From Lingula anatina (Eukaryota; Brachiopoda; Lingulata; Lingulida; Lingulidae): a stretch of DNA of 38,871 bases. The notes under the pieces are model-generated. The model ran no database searches. It was not told the DNA's origin and saw only the letters and a program-made list of their open reading frames with translations. The position numbers and the translations under genes were made by a program. Positions 24,050 to 34,401 of this stretch are shown here, piece after piece; positions within the stretch are counted from its first letter, which is position 1, and the number at the start of each line of letters is the position of its first letter. The DNA is taken from positions 412,550 through 451,420 of the forward strand of contig NW_019774626.1 of assembly GCF_001039355.2 (NCBI RefSeq), given 5' to 3'.

Positions 24050-25659
24050 ATGGAAAAGGACAGAAAAACAGGATGGAGTTTAGCCACGTGGAAATCAAAA
24101 TGGAAAGAAGGACAACCAATCTGGCACAGGAACGTTGTTCACCAGCTACTGCTGAAAAATTTAGGTCGGCTTTTGGCTGGAAAGAAAAACGCTAAGATCT
24201 TTTTTCCTCTTTGTGGGAAAAGTTTGGACATGAAATGGTAAGTAAACAAATGACCTCAGGAATGCAACTGGCTTCTGGACAGTATATAGTGATAATAAAT
24301 CAGTGATAAACTAACATTATTTTAAAACCAGTGTTTTGCATCTTGACCTTCTCATTGCTCTACGCTTTATACATGCACTTCGCAGTCCTAGTATTGGCTG
24401 TGGCCTACGTTTTTGAAGACAGAGAATTCCTCAACTAGTTTTCTCGTATAATTGTTTTCTGAAAATTCTAGAGGCTTAAAATTCGTTGCACAGGTATCCA
24501 TATAAAACAAGTGTGAGTAAACCTTTCAATTTTTAACCTACCCCATTTAGATATAAAAGGTATCCAACAAAAGACACCCTGCTTGCCTATTTTTCAAAAT
24601 GTTATTTTCAAAAACGAATGAAAAGTCGTCCAACTTGCCCGTAAATATTGTCACAAACATTAAGTATCTCACACAATAAATCTATATAGGCAAATGTAAC
24701 TGGTGCTACAAAGTGTAGCGGGCAATGTTCTTACGGTCAAGAAAGGTAAAAAAATTAAGGAAAACTTTTGTTGGAGGACTTTTTCGCTCTCCCTTATTTT
24801 TAAGTTCTACGTGAAGTACCTAAACCGTTCAACAGTGAAAACCGTTAGCATATGGCAAAACAATAAAAGTATCATGCTGGTGTTGTCAATAGTTATTGAA
24901 TACACAATCGGCCTTAACCGCTTCTGTTCACCTCTGCGTTTAAAAGAACGTTTAAGGTAAACTAAAAATAATACACCATGCAATTACCATCTTCCATTTG
25001 GTACTGTTATATTTATAATCATGTAGCGTTGTATTGCAAGATTCCTAGCCGGGGAATTTCAAGGGGAAATCTGTTCGAGAAAATGACAAAACAAAAATAT
25101 GACATGTATTATTAAATATTCTGGTGTATACATTTTTAGGCTTGCTGACCAGGGACATACTGTTGTTGGTGTGGAGGCATCAGAGATCGCTGTCCAGTCT
25201 TTTTTCACAGAAAACGATATACAATATACTGTCACAGACATCCCTGTTATTGATGGAAAACTTTACCAGGACCCAGACAACAAAATACGAATCTATGTGG
25301 GAGATTTCTTCAACTTCAGCAAAGAAATAGATGGAGATTTTGATGGAATTTGGGATAGAGGGTCACTGGGGTCTATTGCAATAGAAGATCGTGAGCGATA
25401 TATCAAACTCATAGTATCACTTATGAGTGCAGAATGTCAGTATATGGCTGAGGTGTTTTATTATGAAGGCGGGAGCACGGAACCACCACCCCATTCCATT
25501 CATCCAGACACCATATCCAAGTTGTTTGAAAACACTTGCAATGTAAATATAATTGAGTGCGTTGATCTTATGCAGCCAAATCCCATCTGGATATCCGCTT
25601 TTGCTTCCAAAGTAGACGTATTGTTTCTCAACCTGTTTCTTTTTACAAAGACAAAATAG
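24050..25659 (+). CDS. TPMT: TPMT-like methyltransferase, copy 5
   Basis: Exons 24050-24237 and 25140-25659, 902-bp intron splitting the same Trp codon; 235 aa. It resembles copy 1 most: FFPLCGKSLDMKW, LADQGHTVVGVEASE, GDFFNFSKE and IWDRGSL are present, with a PPPHS loop and a TKTK tail. N-terminal helix Trp residues are conserved. The ATG at 24050 follows AAAGC and aligns with the other copies. It is the last plus-strand gene of the array; the next copies converge on it. No near-identical partner exists in the window, so this locus is not affected by the duplication problem. Candidate poly(A) signal at 25984-25989. Confidence 0.9.
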
Positions 25660-25989
25660 TATAGGTATTACATGTTCCCACCCTGCTCAGCTGACATGAT
25701 ATTGCGAGATGTCAACCTACAACTTTAAAGTTATTTAAACGTTAAAGAGTAAGAGGATACAAAATAATATATCCATGATCGGTTAACTATTTGAACGTTG
25801 CAGTTTTTGTTACACAAAGAAATTTGCTATTACATAGCACAAAAAACCTGCAAAAACTCTCAAACAAAGAAAATTAAAATTAAAAGCAACTATAAGATAT
25901 GACACTGTTTTGTCATCACAAAAGACAGCAATGAAATGGCAAACTTGTTGATATTCACTGTTTTTGTTATTGCATATAATGAAAATAAA

Positions 25990-27016
25990 ATAACTTTTTG
26001 TGTCAAAATAATTTTAGACTTCTATGCTTTATTAATTTGCTTTATTTTTTGCTTGTAATCTGTTTGAGGGAATTGTTTAAATCATGTTTCATACATCCAA
26101 CTGAAAAATGTGTCAAGAAGGCCATAACAAAGAAATTCACGTACAACACTGTAAGCTGAAGGTCGGAATTGGACCACCAGTCGCACCACATACCAGCGCA
26201 TAACCGCTTTGTCAATAAATGGCTTTCTGTTGAGCGGACTTTAAATTGCCCACTGGAATGTGCCCTTTCTTTTTTCAGTGCAAATGAATTTAAAATCTTA
26301 TTTGATTTATTCAAGCAGAGAAACACATCAGACAACAGCTGAATAAAAAAAAAATTCTCAAGTCTCAATCCATTGTTGACTAGAAAAGCACTTAAAGAGC
26401 GAAGACCCCCCAACAACACTGCTCAGTTCTATTTTATATTTTATAAATAGATCATCACCAAAAATTCATCAATACCAAATTACCAAAATCCGTCTTTTTG
26501 ATTTAGGCTGTTCACTATATAGCAAATCAACAAAGGCAAAAAACATACATAACCTCATTGGCGGAGGTACGAATAATTATATTATACCGCCTGCAAAAAC
26601 CGGCATGGGTTGCTCTTTTCGGGAAAGACAGCCAGGAAAAACAGCCTTTCTTGTAAATAACTAGAACTTGGCAAAAATCAAAAGTCAGAAGTCATTTCCC
26701 TTTGAAAATATTTATTTTCCTATTTCTATGCTGCACAGCTTAAATTTCATTGTTATTGTCATTAGAGAACATTTTGTCTCCGTAACTCAAAATGTCCCAT
26801 TGAAGGCAGAGTCAAATTATCGATTTGTCCTCTTTTCCGTCTACTTCAAAAACACATTTAAAGTAATTTACACAGTTATATGCACTTTTAAAGTTACTGG
26901 CAATCAGTGTCAGTCTAACAGAATGATATCAAGCATAACAGTGTCAAGCTAAAAAGAGGAAAAGAAAAGTTAAGTTCTTTAAATCTCTCAAGGCCCGGAT
27001 TTTCACATCATAACTC
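25990..27016. other. Intergenic region between convergent copies 5 and 6
   Basis: AT-rich. A 125-codon minus-strand open frame (26042-26419) lacks recognisable domains and an ATG-led start, so I do not call it. A short GAAGACCCC stretch near 26400 resembles one near 37090. Nothing else is supported. Confidence 0.5.
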
Positions 27017-27158
27017 GGGGCCGTAGCAATAGTCCGAAGGTTCAATAGTCCGAAGGTTCACCACAGAACCTTCGGACCAATGAACCCTTGATTAAAAAAC
27101 CGATAAAAATGTTACCGTTTTTCGGACCAATGAACCTTCGGACTATCGAGACGCCCCC
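27017..27158. mobile_element. 142-bp MITE with 8-bp target duplication
   Basis: Flanked on both sides by CATAACTC (27009-27016 and 27159-27166). The termini are inverted repeats sharing ATAGTCCGAAGGTTCA, a motif repeated internally in both orientations. An 8-bp target duplication is typical of hAT elements. There is no coding capacity. Confidence 0.75.
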
Positions 27159-27475
27159 CATAACTCATGTTTAACGAATTTTCCCGCTGTGAACAGCATT
27201 TTCCCACGACTCACCAGTCTTTAATCTTCCTTTTCTGACATTCGCCATAACTCTGTGGCAAACATCAATAACATTAGGAAAAAGCAAGTTTGATTAAGTT
27301 CACTTATTACACAGCCTACATTTTCACCAAACAAAGCTACCCATACATACATGTAGTTGACAGCTATAGGGAGAAAGGTTCGGCTACGGCAACAGCACAA
27401 AAAAAATCTATCAGAACATGTATAGTCATTTTCAGTGCCTTTACATAAAAATCAATGGGGAAATATATGCATACC

Positions 27476-28004
27476 TTATTTCTTCTTTGTGAAAAGGTAC
27501 AAATAAAGAAACAGGACATCAATTTCAGGCTTAAAAGGAGGGGAACAGATGAAATCGACCTGTTTTAGATCAACGTGCTCAATCATTTTCACATCACAGG
27601 TGTATTCAAACAACTTGTATATGGTATCTGGACGAGTAGAATGCGGTGGTGGTATTCTCTGCATAGTGCATGTGCCTTCATAATAATATGCCTCAGCCAG
27701 GTATTGACAATCTTCACTCATAAGTGATACCATAAGTTTGACGTAGCGCTCACGGTCCTCTAAATGTATGGACCCTAGTGCTGCTCTGTCCCAAATTCCA
27801 TCAAATTCACCCTCCATTTCTTTGCTGAACTTAAAAAAATCCCCCACATAGATGCGTATTTTGTTGTCTGGGTCCTGGTAAAGCTTGAAATCAATAGCAG
27901 GGACGTCGGTGACTGTATGCTGTATACCGTTTTCTGTGAAGAAAGCCTGGACAGCGAGTTCTGATGCCTCGACTCCAACAACAGTATGCCCCTGGTCAGC
28001 AAGC
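27476..28004 (-). pseudogene. TPMT-like copy 6, exon 2 only
   Basis: A 529-bp exon from a TTTTTCAG acceptor to a stop after the KKK tail, essentially identical to exon 2 of copy 7. GDFFKFSKE and IWDRAAL are present. It is 9 bp longer than other copies because the loop reads GTCTMQRIPPP. No exon 1 follows upstream: the intron runs to 28266, then the n at 28267 and a restart of the duplicated 3' flank. It is therefore a truncated copy or, more likely, an assembly duplicate of copy 7. Confidence 0.8.
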
Positions 28005-28140
28005 CTGAAAAAAAATCGCGGAATGTGTCATTAACGCATTTCATATATGCAATGCAATGAAGGAGTTCTTTAACATAACTCCAATCTTTTGTTATGATAA
28101 AATTTATGTAATGCAAATTGGCCAACATTGACATTACAAA

Positions 28141-28161
28141 GAGAGAGAGAGAGGGGGGGGG
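28141..28161. repeat. (GA)n(G)n simple repeat
   Basis: GA units followed by a G run in the intron side of copy 6; repeated at about 29596-29617 in copy 7. Confidence 0.9.
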
Positions 28162-28266
28162 GAGAAAACACCTGTAGTGAAATATTCCTTTACAACACAT
28201 GAAAGTAAAATTTAAATTACATTTACTTGTCTGAAGTGTATTTTATAATGCGGGTTAACATAATGT

Positions 28267-28267
28267 N
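28267..28267. other. Single n assembly join
   Basis: Exactly separates the two 1454-bp members of duplication C. Confidence 0.95.
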
Positions 28268-29721
28268 CAAATTATCGATTTGTCCTCTTTTCCGTCTACT
28301 TCAAAAACACATTTAAAGTAATTTACACAGTTATATGCACTTTTAAAGTTACTGGCAATCAGTGTCAGTCTAACAGAATGATATCAAGCATAACAGTGTC
28401 AAGCTAAAAAGAGGAAAAGAAAAGTTAAGTTCTTTAAATCTCTCAAGGCCCGGATTTTCACATCATAACTCGGGGCCGTAGCAATAGTCCGAAGGTTCAA
28501 TAGTCCGAAGGTTCACCACAGAACCTTCGGACCAATGAACCCTTGATTAAAAAACCGATAAAAATGTTACCGTTTTTCGGACCAATGAACCTTCGGACTA
28601 TCGAGACGCCCCCCATAACTCATGTTTAACGAATTTTCCCGCTGTGAACAGCATTTTCCAACGACTCACCAGTCTTTAATCTTCCTTTTCTGACATTCGC
28701 CATAACTCTGTGGCAAACATCAATAACATTAGGAAAAAGCAAGTTTGATTAAGTTCACTTATTACACAGCCTACATTTTCACCAAACAAAGCTACCCATA
28801 CATACATGTAGTTGACAGCTATAGGGAGAAAGGTTCGGCTACGGCAACAGCACAAAAAAAATCTATCAGAACATGTATAGTCATTTTCAGTGCCTTTACA
28901 TAAAAATCAATGGGGAAATATATGCATACCTTATTTCTTCTTTGTGAAAAGGTACAAATAAAGAAACAGGACATCAATTTCAGGCTTAAAAGGAGGGGAA
29001 CAGATGAAATCGACCTGTTTTAGATCAACGTGCTCAATCATTTTCACATCACAGGTGTATTCAAACAACTTGTATATGGTATCTGGACGAGTAGAATGCG
29101 GTGGTGGTATTCTCTGCATAGTGCATGTGCCTTCATAATAATATGCCTCAGCCAGGTATTGACAATCTTCACTCATAAGTGATACCATAAGTTTGACGTA
29201 GCGCTCACGGTCCTCTAAATGTATGGACCCTAGTGCTGCTCTGTCCCAAATTCCGTCAAATTCACCCTCCATTTCTTTGCTGAACTTAAAAAAATCCCCC
29301 ACATAGATGCGTATTTTGTTGTCTGGGTCCTGGTAAAGCTTGAAATCAATAGCAGGGACGTCGGTGACTGTATGCTGTATACCGTTTTCTGTGAAGAAAG
29401 CCTGGACAGCGAGTTCTGATGCCTCGACTCCAACAACAGTATGCCCCTGGTCAGCAAGCCTGAAAAAAAATCGCGGAATGTGTCATTAACGCATTTCATA
29501 TATGCAATGCAATGAAGGAGTTCTTTAACATAACTCCAATCTTTTGTTATGATAAAATGTATGTAATGCAAATTGGCCAACATTGACATTACAAAGAGAG
29601 AGAGAGAGGGGGGGGGGAGAAAACACCTGTAGTGAAATATTCCTTTACAACACATGAAAGTAAAATTTAAATTACATTTACTTGTCTGAAGTGTATTTTA
29701 TAATGCGGGTTAACATAATGT
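28268..29721. repeat. Duplication C, second copy (of 26813-28266)
   Basis: Constant 1455-bp offset with only a few single-base differences. Contains the MITE and exon 2 of the minus-strand TPMT-like gene. Confidence 0.95.
28472..28613. mobile_element. Second copy of the 142-bp MITE
   Basis: Same element, same flanking CATAACTC, carried by duplication C, not an independent insertion. Confidence 0.75.
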
Positions 29722-30169
29722 CATGCAGACAGAGTGTCTGTGAAAAGAAGGATGGAGACGTTCCGTTCTTTCTAACACCATATTTTCCCTGTCTATAAAA
29801 AGAAGGCCTACTTGGAAAAGTGCATGTCAAGTTAATATAAGCAAAAATCTTCCATATCTCAACGGAAATTGACATGTACTACCCCAAACTGAAAATGTAC
29901 CATACGTGACATCTTGCAGTGATAATGCAACATTATCGTGAGGCTTGTGTATTGCTAATAGCAGATTATTTATTACCTCACCATTTCATATCTAAGCTTT
30001 TCCCACACAAAGGAACAAGGACCTTAGCGTTTCTCTTCCCAGCGACGAGCAAATCGAAATTTTTCACCAGCAGCGGTTGAACATGGGTTTTGTGCCAGAC
30101 TGCTTGTCCTTTTTCCCATTTTGACATCCACACGTCCAGTTCTCTTCCAGGCTCAGTGTTCTCACTCAT
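28931..30169 (-). CDS. TPMT: TPMT-like methyltransferase, copy 7
   Basis: Exon 1 29982-30169 (starts MSENTEPG) and exon 2 28931-29459, 522-bp intron with a GTGAGG donor splitting the common Trp codon; 238 aa. Motifs: helix Trp residues, VPLCGKSLDMKW, GHTVVGVE (read from the acceptor onward), GDFFKFSKE, IWDRAAL. Oddities are HKTHVQPLL where other copies have HKTVVHQLL, and a 3-residue longer loop containing two Cys-to-Met neighbours (TCTMQRI) before PPPHS. Its 5' flank (to about 30900) is homologous to that of copy 8, so the two arose by a segmental duplication. ATTAAA (minus strand) at 28675-28680 is a weak poly(A) candidate. Confidence 0.88.
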
Positions 30170-30900
30170 GCTTCTTGTAAGCGAAATAGAATTAATGGTA
30201 TCAAAAGATACTTCTGTATTTATAAGTCGAATCCCCTGTTATTGCTACACTAAAAAGTCTGTGGATCACATGCAAAATGACGTGACATGGAAGCGCTGAC
30301 GTTGACCTTTAACCTTCATAGGCAGAATCGTTGACAGAGTTAAGTTTCAAGACGATATCTGACAAAAAGAAGATACTGGTGGAATTTCTTTTCACAGCTT
30401 GGGGGTAACACACAAATGGCCAGACCCAGAATCGGATTTGAGCTTGTTTGATAGCTTACCTCAGTACAAACGCCCTTGATGTCGTCCCTGAAGGTTGATG
30501 TGGTAAAAATAGCATAGACCAAGCAAAGTAAATTTTATAGCAATACTTACAGACCGAATGGTGTAATGTTTGTGCAAAGCAAGGTACATAGTGTTCTTGA
30601 CCGTCATGTTTTTTTAACAAGGTAATTTTGAATAAAAATTGAATGTTCTGTACACTTTCTACCGATGTTTTGAAAATTGTACATGGTTTTCAAACAAAAT
30701 GTCTGCACGTTAGTTACCAGCATGTAACAGGTTCCCTCACTGTATCATCCTTAAAGCCTATCTTTCATCTGTTCATGCGGACCCGCATTTGCCGCTCATT
30801 ATTAATAAAATAATCTGAACGGTACAGAAAAATAGAGGGTACCGGAGGAGACAGGATTGTGCCGGAAGTTTGACGTCATATTACGTCAAGTGGTGTAAGA
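30170..30900 (-). promoter_or_regulatory. Upstream region of copy 7, homologous to that of copy 8
   Basis: Blocks near 30190-30250 and 30380-30450 reappear near 35880-35940 and 36450-36530. A CRE-like TGACGTCA (30871-30878) is followed by TTACGTCA (30881-30888), about 700 bp from the ATG. Function inferred. Confidence 0.5.
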
Positions 30901-31511
30901 CGTGAACCTGAGTGGTCATTTTAGCTGGAGGTTGAACAGGAGCGATGACGTGGGCTCGGAGAAAAAAAGCAGTTTTTCCAACAACATAGTGAGATAACAT
31001 TTTTTCTTTTGGTATTTTGGGCAGAACATACTTGTAGAGATAAAAGGTACATGATATGAAAACGTGTTACGATACATGAAGGTGCAAAATCGTGCTTGAT
31101 TTGCAGTCAATTTGTTTTGATATAGATGCCGCATCGACCGACAGCGCGACAAAGAGCGTCAAGGGAAAATAATTCCCGCGAGGCTGTAAATCGTTATCAT
31201 GTGGAATTTTTGCATGTATATAATCTGATATGCCCATATCTAATTATTTTTGAGTGTTTATGGTATGTGCTGCAATTATAACGATGTTTTAGAGTCCTTG
31301 AAGAACCTTGTGAAAACCAGGAAGTAGTTTGCAACTGACAACTGAATCGCACCAAACCACGCTTGCTGTTCGGTGATTTATCTTTTTTTAAAGATTGTGA
31401 CGAGTTTTTATGAAGACATCTTTGAATCAGTTTTAATTTACCACCGATGAATCACTACAACATATAATGGAACATGATAAAAAGAATAACAGTTATATCT
31501 ACCGGAACATA
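30901..31511. other. Intergenic, no gene seen
   Basis: Sequence between the copy 7 upstream region and the Tc1 element. A short minus-strand open frame at 30916-31152 has no recognisable domain. Confidence 0.5.
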
Positions 31512-33155
31512 CAGGCTTACTACTTAATATGGAATATTATTTTTTGGCAAGTAAATTTTCTACAAAATATTTATTTTCTCTCTTACTCTTTTAAATCCAA
31601 AACGGAAGCGTCACTCCACGTGTAGCCAGGTGTGTTACCTAATTACCACACAACTTTCGAAACAATTAATGCATGCAGTTGCATGTTCTGTGGTCAGAAA
31701 TGTGAGGGGTGGTCTTTTCGGCAATTTCTGCCCTTGTATAAAAACACATGGGTTTGGTCAATCTTTGGAGTTTATTTAGAAAAGCAACAAAGGAATAGCT
31801 CTGAAACTTGTCAGGTACCTTAGAGAAGATATGGTTCGACAGCTAAGCAATGCAGCTTACTATGGGATTCTTACTCTCAGAGAAAATGGCCAGAAACGGA
31901 CAGCCATTGCCAGACAATTCAACATTTTTCAGGAACCGTTAGTAAAGTCCTCCAAAGAAAGCTACAACAGGGGCACCTACTCCAATACTTCCACCAGGGT
32001 GTCCGCGTATCACACCAAGAAGACAGGATCGCCTTCTCCTTAGAGTGCGCCGTGCTAGTCGTTCAAAGACAACCAGTATCCTCAGAAAAGAGTGGCAGAA
32101 TGTCTTTCAAACGCCCGTTTCAAGGTCCCTCGTGAATAAGAGATCACTGCAAGTCGGTTATTTTGCACGAAGACCAGTACGGAAGCCACTGTTAACAGCA
32201 GGTCATATACAGCGACGTCTGCAATGGGCTGGGGACCAGGTGCGTTTGAAGCCAAAACACTGGACGTCGTTTTCAGTGATGAGGCCAGATATGGAATTTT
32301 GGGGGTTGACTGTCGAATCCGTGTCCGCCGACTTGTACGAGAGGCATAAAACGATGATTGTGTACTGCCTAGGGTACAAGCAGGGGGTGGTAACGTCTCT
32401 GTTTGGGGAGCATTTCATGCAGGTGCCCAGAACCAGTTGGTTTTTCTAGGAGGCAACCTTAACCAGGATTCCTACAGAGACATTCTACAGCAAACAATGC
32501 TTCGATTTGTAAGAGTCATCTTCAGGAACAACTTTGTGTACCAAGACGACTGTGCAACCCCACATCAAGCTCGAAGAATCACTGTTTTTCTTCAAAACCA
32601 ATGGGTTCCGCAACTGCCCTGGCCTGCAAACTCCCCAGAAATGAACCCAATTGAAAATCTGTGGGCGGAAGTAACTCACAGAATTAATAGCTATGGTCAT
32701 CGGCCGGTAAATAGTGATGAACTGCGACAGGCAAATATCACTGCGTAGAATGATATCCCCATCCAAACTCTTTGTCACAGGGTATGCCATGTAGGATGAG
32801 GGCGCTGCAAGCGGCTGCTGGTGGTCATACCCGCTATTGATGACTTTTCATGATTTACTGTAATGATTTCTTTGACTGTGTAACATATCACTGTCCGGAG
32901 GCTATCATTTTCTTTAATATCTTAGCTTAAAGTTAATACTGACATCAAATTGTTGTGGTTTTCTTGGGGTGTTCTTATCTTTTGAATGTCATCTTATGTC
33001 AGATTTGATATTATTAACCAAAATATTTCACAATAGAAGTCTGGATATTTTTATCATTTAATGACATACTTTTTAGATGAATTAAGCCAAAAAATTTTAA
33101 TCAGCAATCAAAAATAGCAATGATAAAAAATATTCCATATTAAGTAGTAACCCTG
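31512..33155 (+). mobile_element. Tc1/mariner element, 1644 bp
   Basis: Bounded by TA dinucleotides (31510-31511 and 33156-33157). The TIRs match over about 28 bp with one mismatch: left begins CAGGCTTACTACTTAATATG, right (reverse complement) CAGGGTTACTACTTAATATG. A degenerate transposase lies between. The near-perfect TIRs suggest recent mobility. Confidence 0.9.
31831..32830 (+). pseudogene. Degenerate Tc1 transposase (DD34E)
   Basis: Conceptual reading across frames gives a Tc1 transposase: an N-terminal helix-turn-helix part (TLRENGQKRTAIARQFN), then RRQDRLLLRVRRASR, first Asp in FSDEARYG, VWGAFHAG, second Asp in QDDCATPH, and Glu in SPEMNPIENLW. Spacing from the second Asp to the Glu is 34 residues. 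It is broken by a frameshift near 31930-31960, a TAA near 32350 in the segment after RRLVREA, and a TAG near 32746 where a Trp is expected. It cannot encode an active enzyme in one piece. It is unrelated to the surrounding methyltransferase genes. Confidence 0.88.
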
Positions 33156-33187
33156 TATGGTTCCGGAACTAGGACTGAGTTCCTATC

Positions 33188-33392
33188 CCTGGATCGATCT
33201 AACAGGAACGGTCCATCTCCACGGTCCATTGCTTTCAGCCCAAACGGCTTAGGCGCCTGGGACGCCCACTAAAGCTGCTAAACGCTAGTTAATTACCACC
33301 TATCAGCCTCAGCAGGCGTGACAGACATGTAATCTGCCCAAGTTAATTGCAATTAAGCGAGAATCCCCTCGGAGATATTTCGATCCAAAGTT
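33188..33392. mobile_element. Foldback element, third family member
   Basis: Begins GGATCGATCTAACAGG and ends TTTCGATCC. Internal blocks (GGCGTGACAGACATGTAATC, AATTGCAATTAAGCGAGAA) match the foldbacks in the copy 3 and 4 intron. It lies about 30 bp outside the Tc1 right end. Confidence 0.65.
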
Positions 33393-34401
33393 AGTCTCTG
33401 GGAAGGTTACCAGCGAGTACAAAAGTACAAAAATAGTTCCTTATTGTGATGTCACGTAGTTCTTTTTGGTGTGTACTCGAGAAACATTAGATGGAGTGAG
33501 CTACAAGTCTAAAGAAGTCCAGAAAATATCAAAGCATCCTCAGTGCCGATGTATGCGAAGCAGATGTTTGAGTCTTATAACAATGTTGTCAATTCCATTA
33601 AATATTTTCATAAATAATGACAAGACAATGCAGACAAAGTGAATAATCTGTATTGAGTGTTGTGCTAAATACATAAAACAATACAATAAACATTATACGT
33701 TACGTTTGGTAACGTAAGTTCCCAATTAGGCTTTTTGCAATAATAGGCCACAATAGAAATTACATGTGGAAATTAACTTTCTAATTATTTATATTTTTAT
33801 TTATTTTCATTCATTTTCATTTTTGTATAACATACCATGGACAATAGTATTATTGTAATATACATGTATAGGTACTATGGACAAACTTGTAAAACTGATT
33901 TTATGGGAATGGGGCCCTAGTAGGCCACACACACTGCCTGTGACACACCGTAAACTTCCATTTTAGTAGCCATGTAAAACGCATTGTAAAAACAATCACT
34001 CAATCTGCCAATAACGGGGCATATGCATGTAAAGAAGGATGAAAATTGAAGAAAAAATTCATTTTAATCGATAAATTTATTTTAAATATTCCAATTATAC
34101 AGACTTTCGACCTCAATTTGACAAATTACCAAATAAGTCCTTCTACATGAAGTTAATCTGAAGTAAATAATTTAACAACAAATGATATGGAAGTTTCATG
34201 GCAGCTACATGATCGCCGCAAAAATATACAAAACATCAATAACTTTAGTGAAAAAAGTTTGAATGAGTTCATTTCTTTATACAACCTACATTTTCGTCAA
34301 ACAAAATAGCCATATATGGTTTGGCAGCTAAAGGGAGAAATGTTTCGGAAGGCTATGGCGACACCAAAAAAGATCAATGATCAGAACATATACGGCCATT
34401 T
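33393..34401. other. Intergenic, no gene seen
   Basis: AT-rich sequence. From about 34220 it resembles the 3' flank of copies 6 and 7 (for example the stretch near 34340 with GGGAGAAATGTTTCGG), consistent with the copy 7/8 duplication. Confidence 0.55.

Noticed and set aside
26042-26419. 125-codon minus-strand open frame
   Set aside because: No ATG-led start, no recognisable domain, lies in convergent intergenic DNA; long frames occur by chance here.
32203-32790. Minus-strand frames in the Tc1 element
   Set aside because: Antisense shadows of the transposase; the plus strand carries SPEMNPIENLW.
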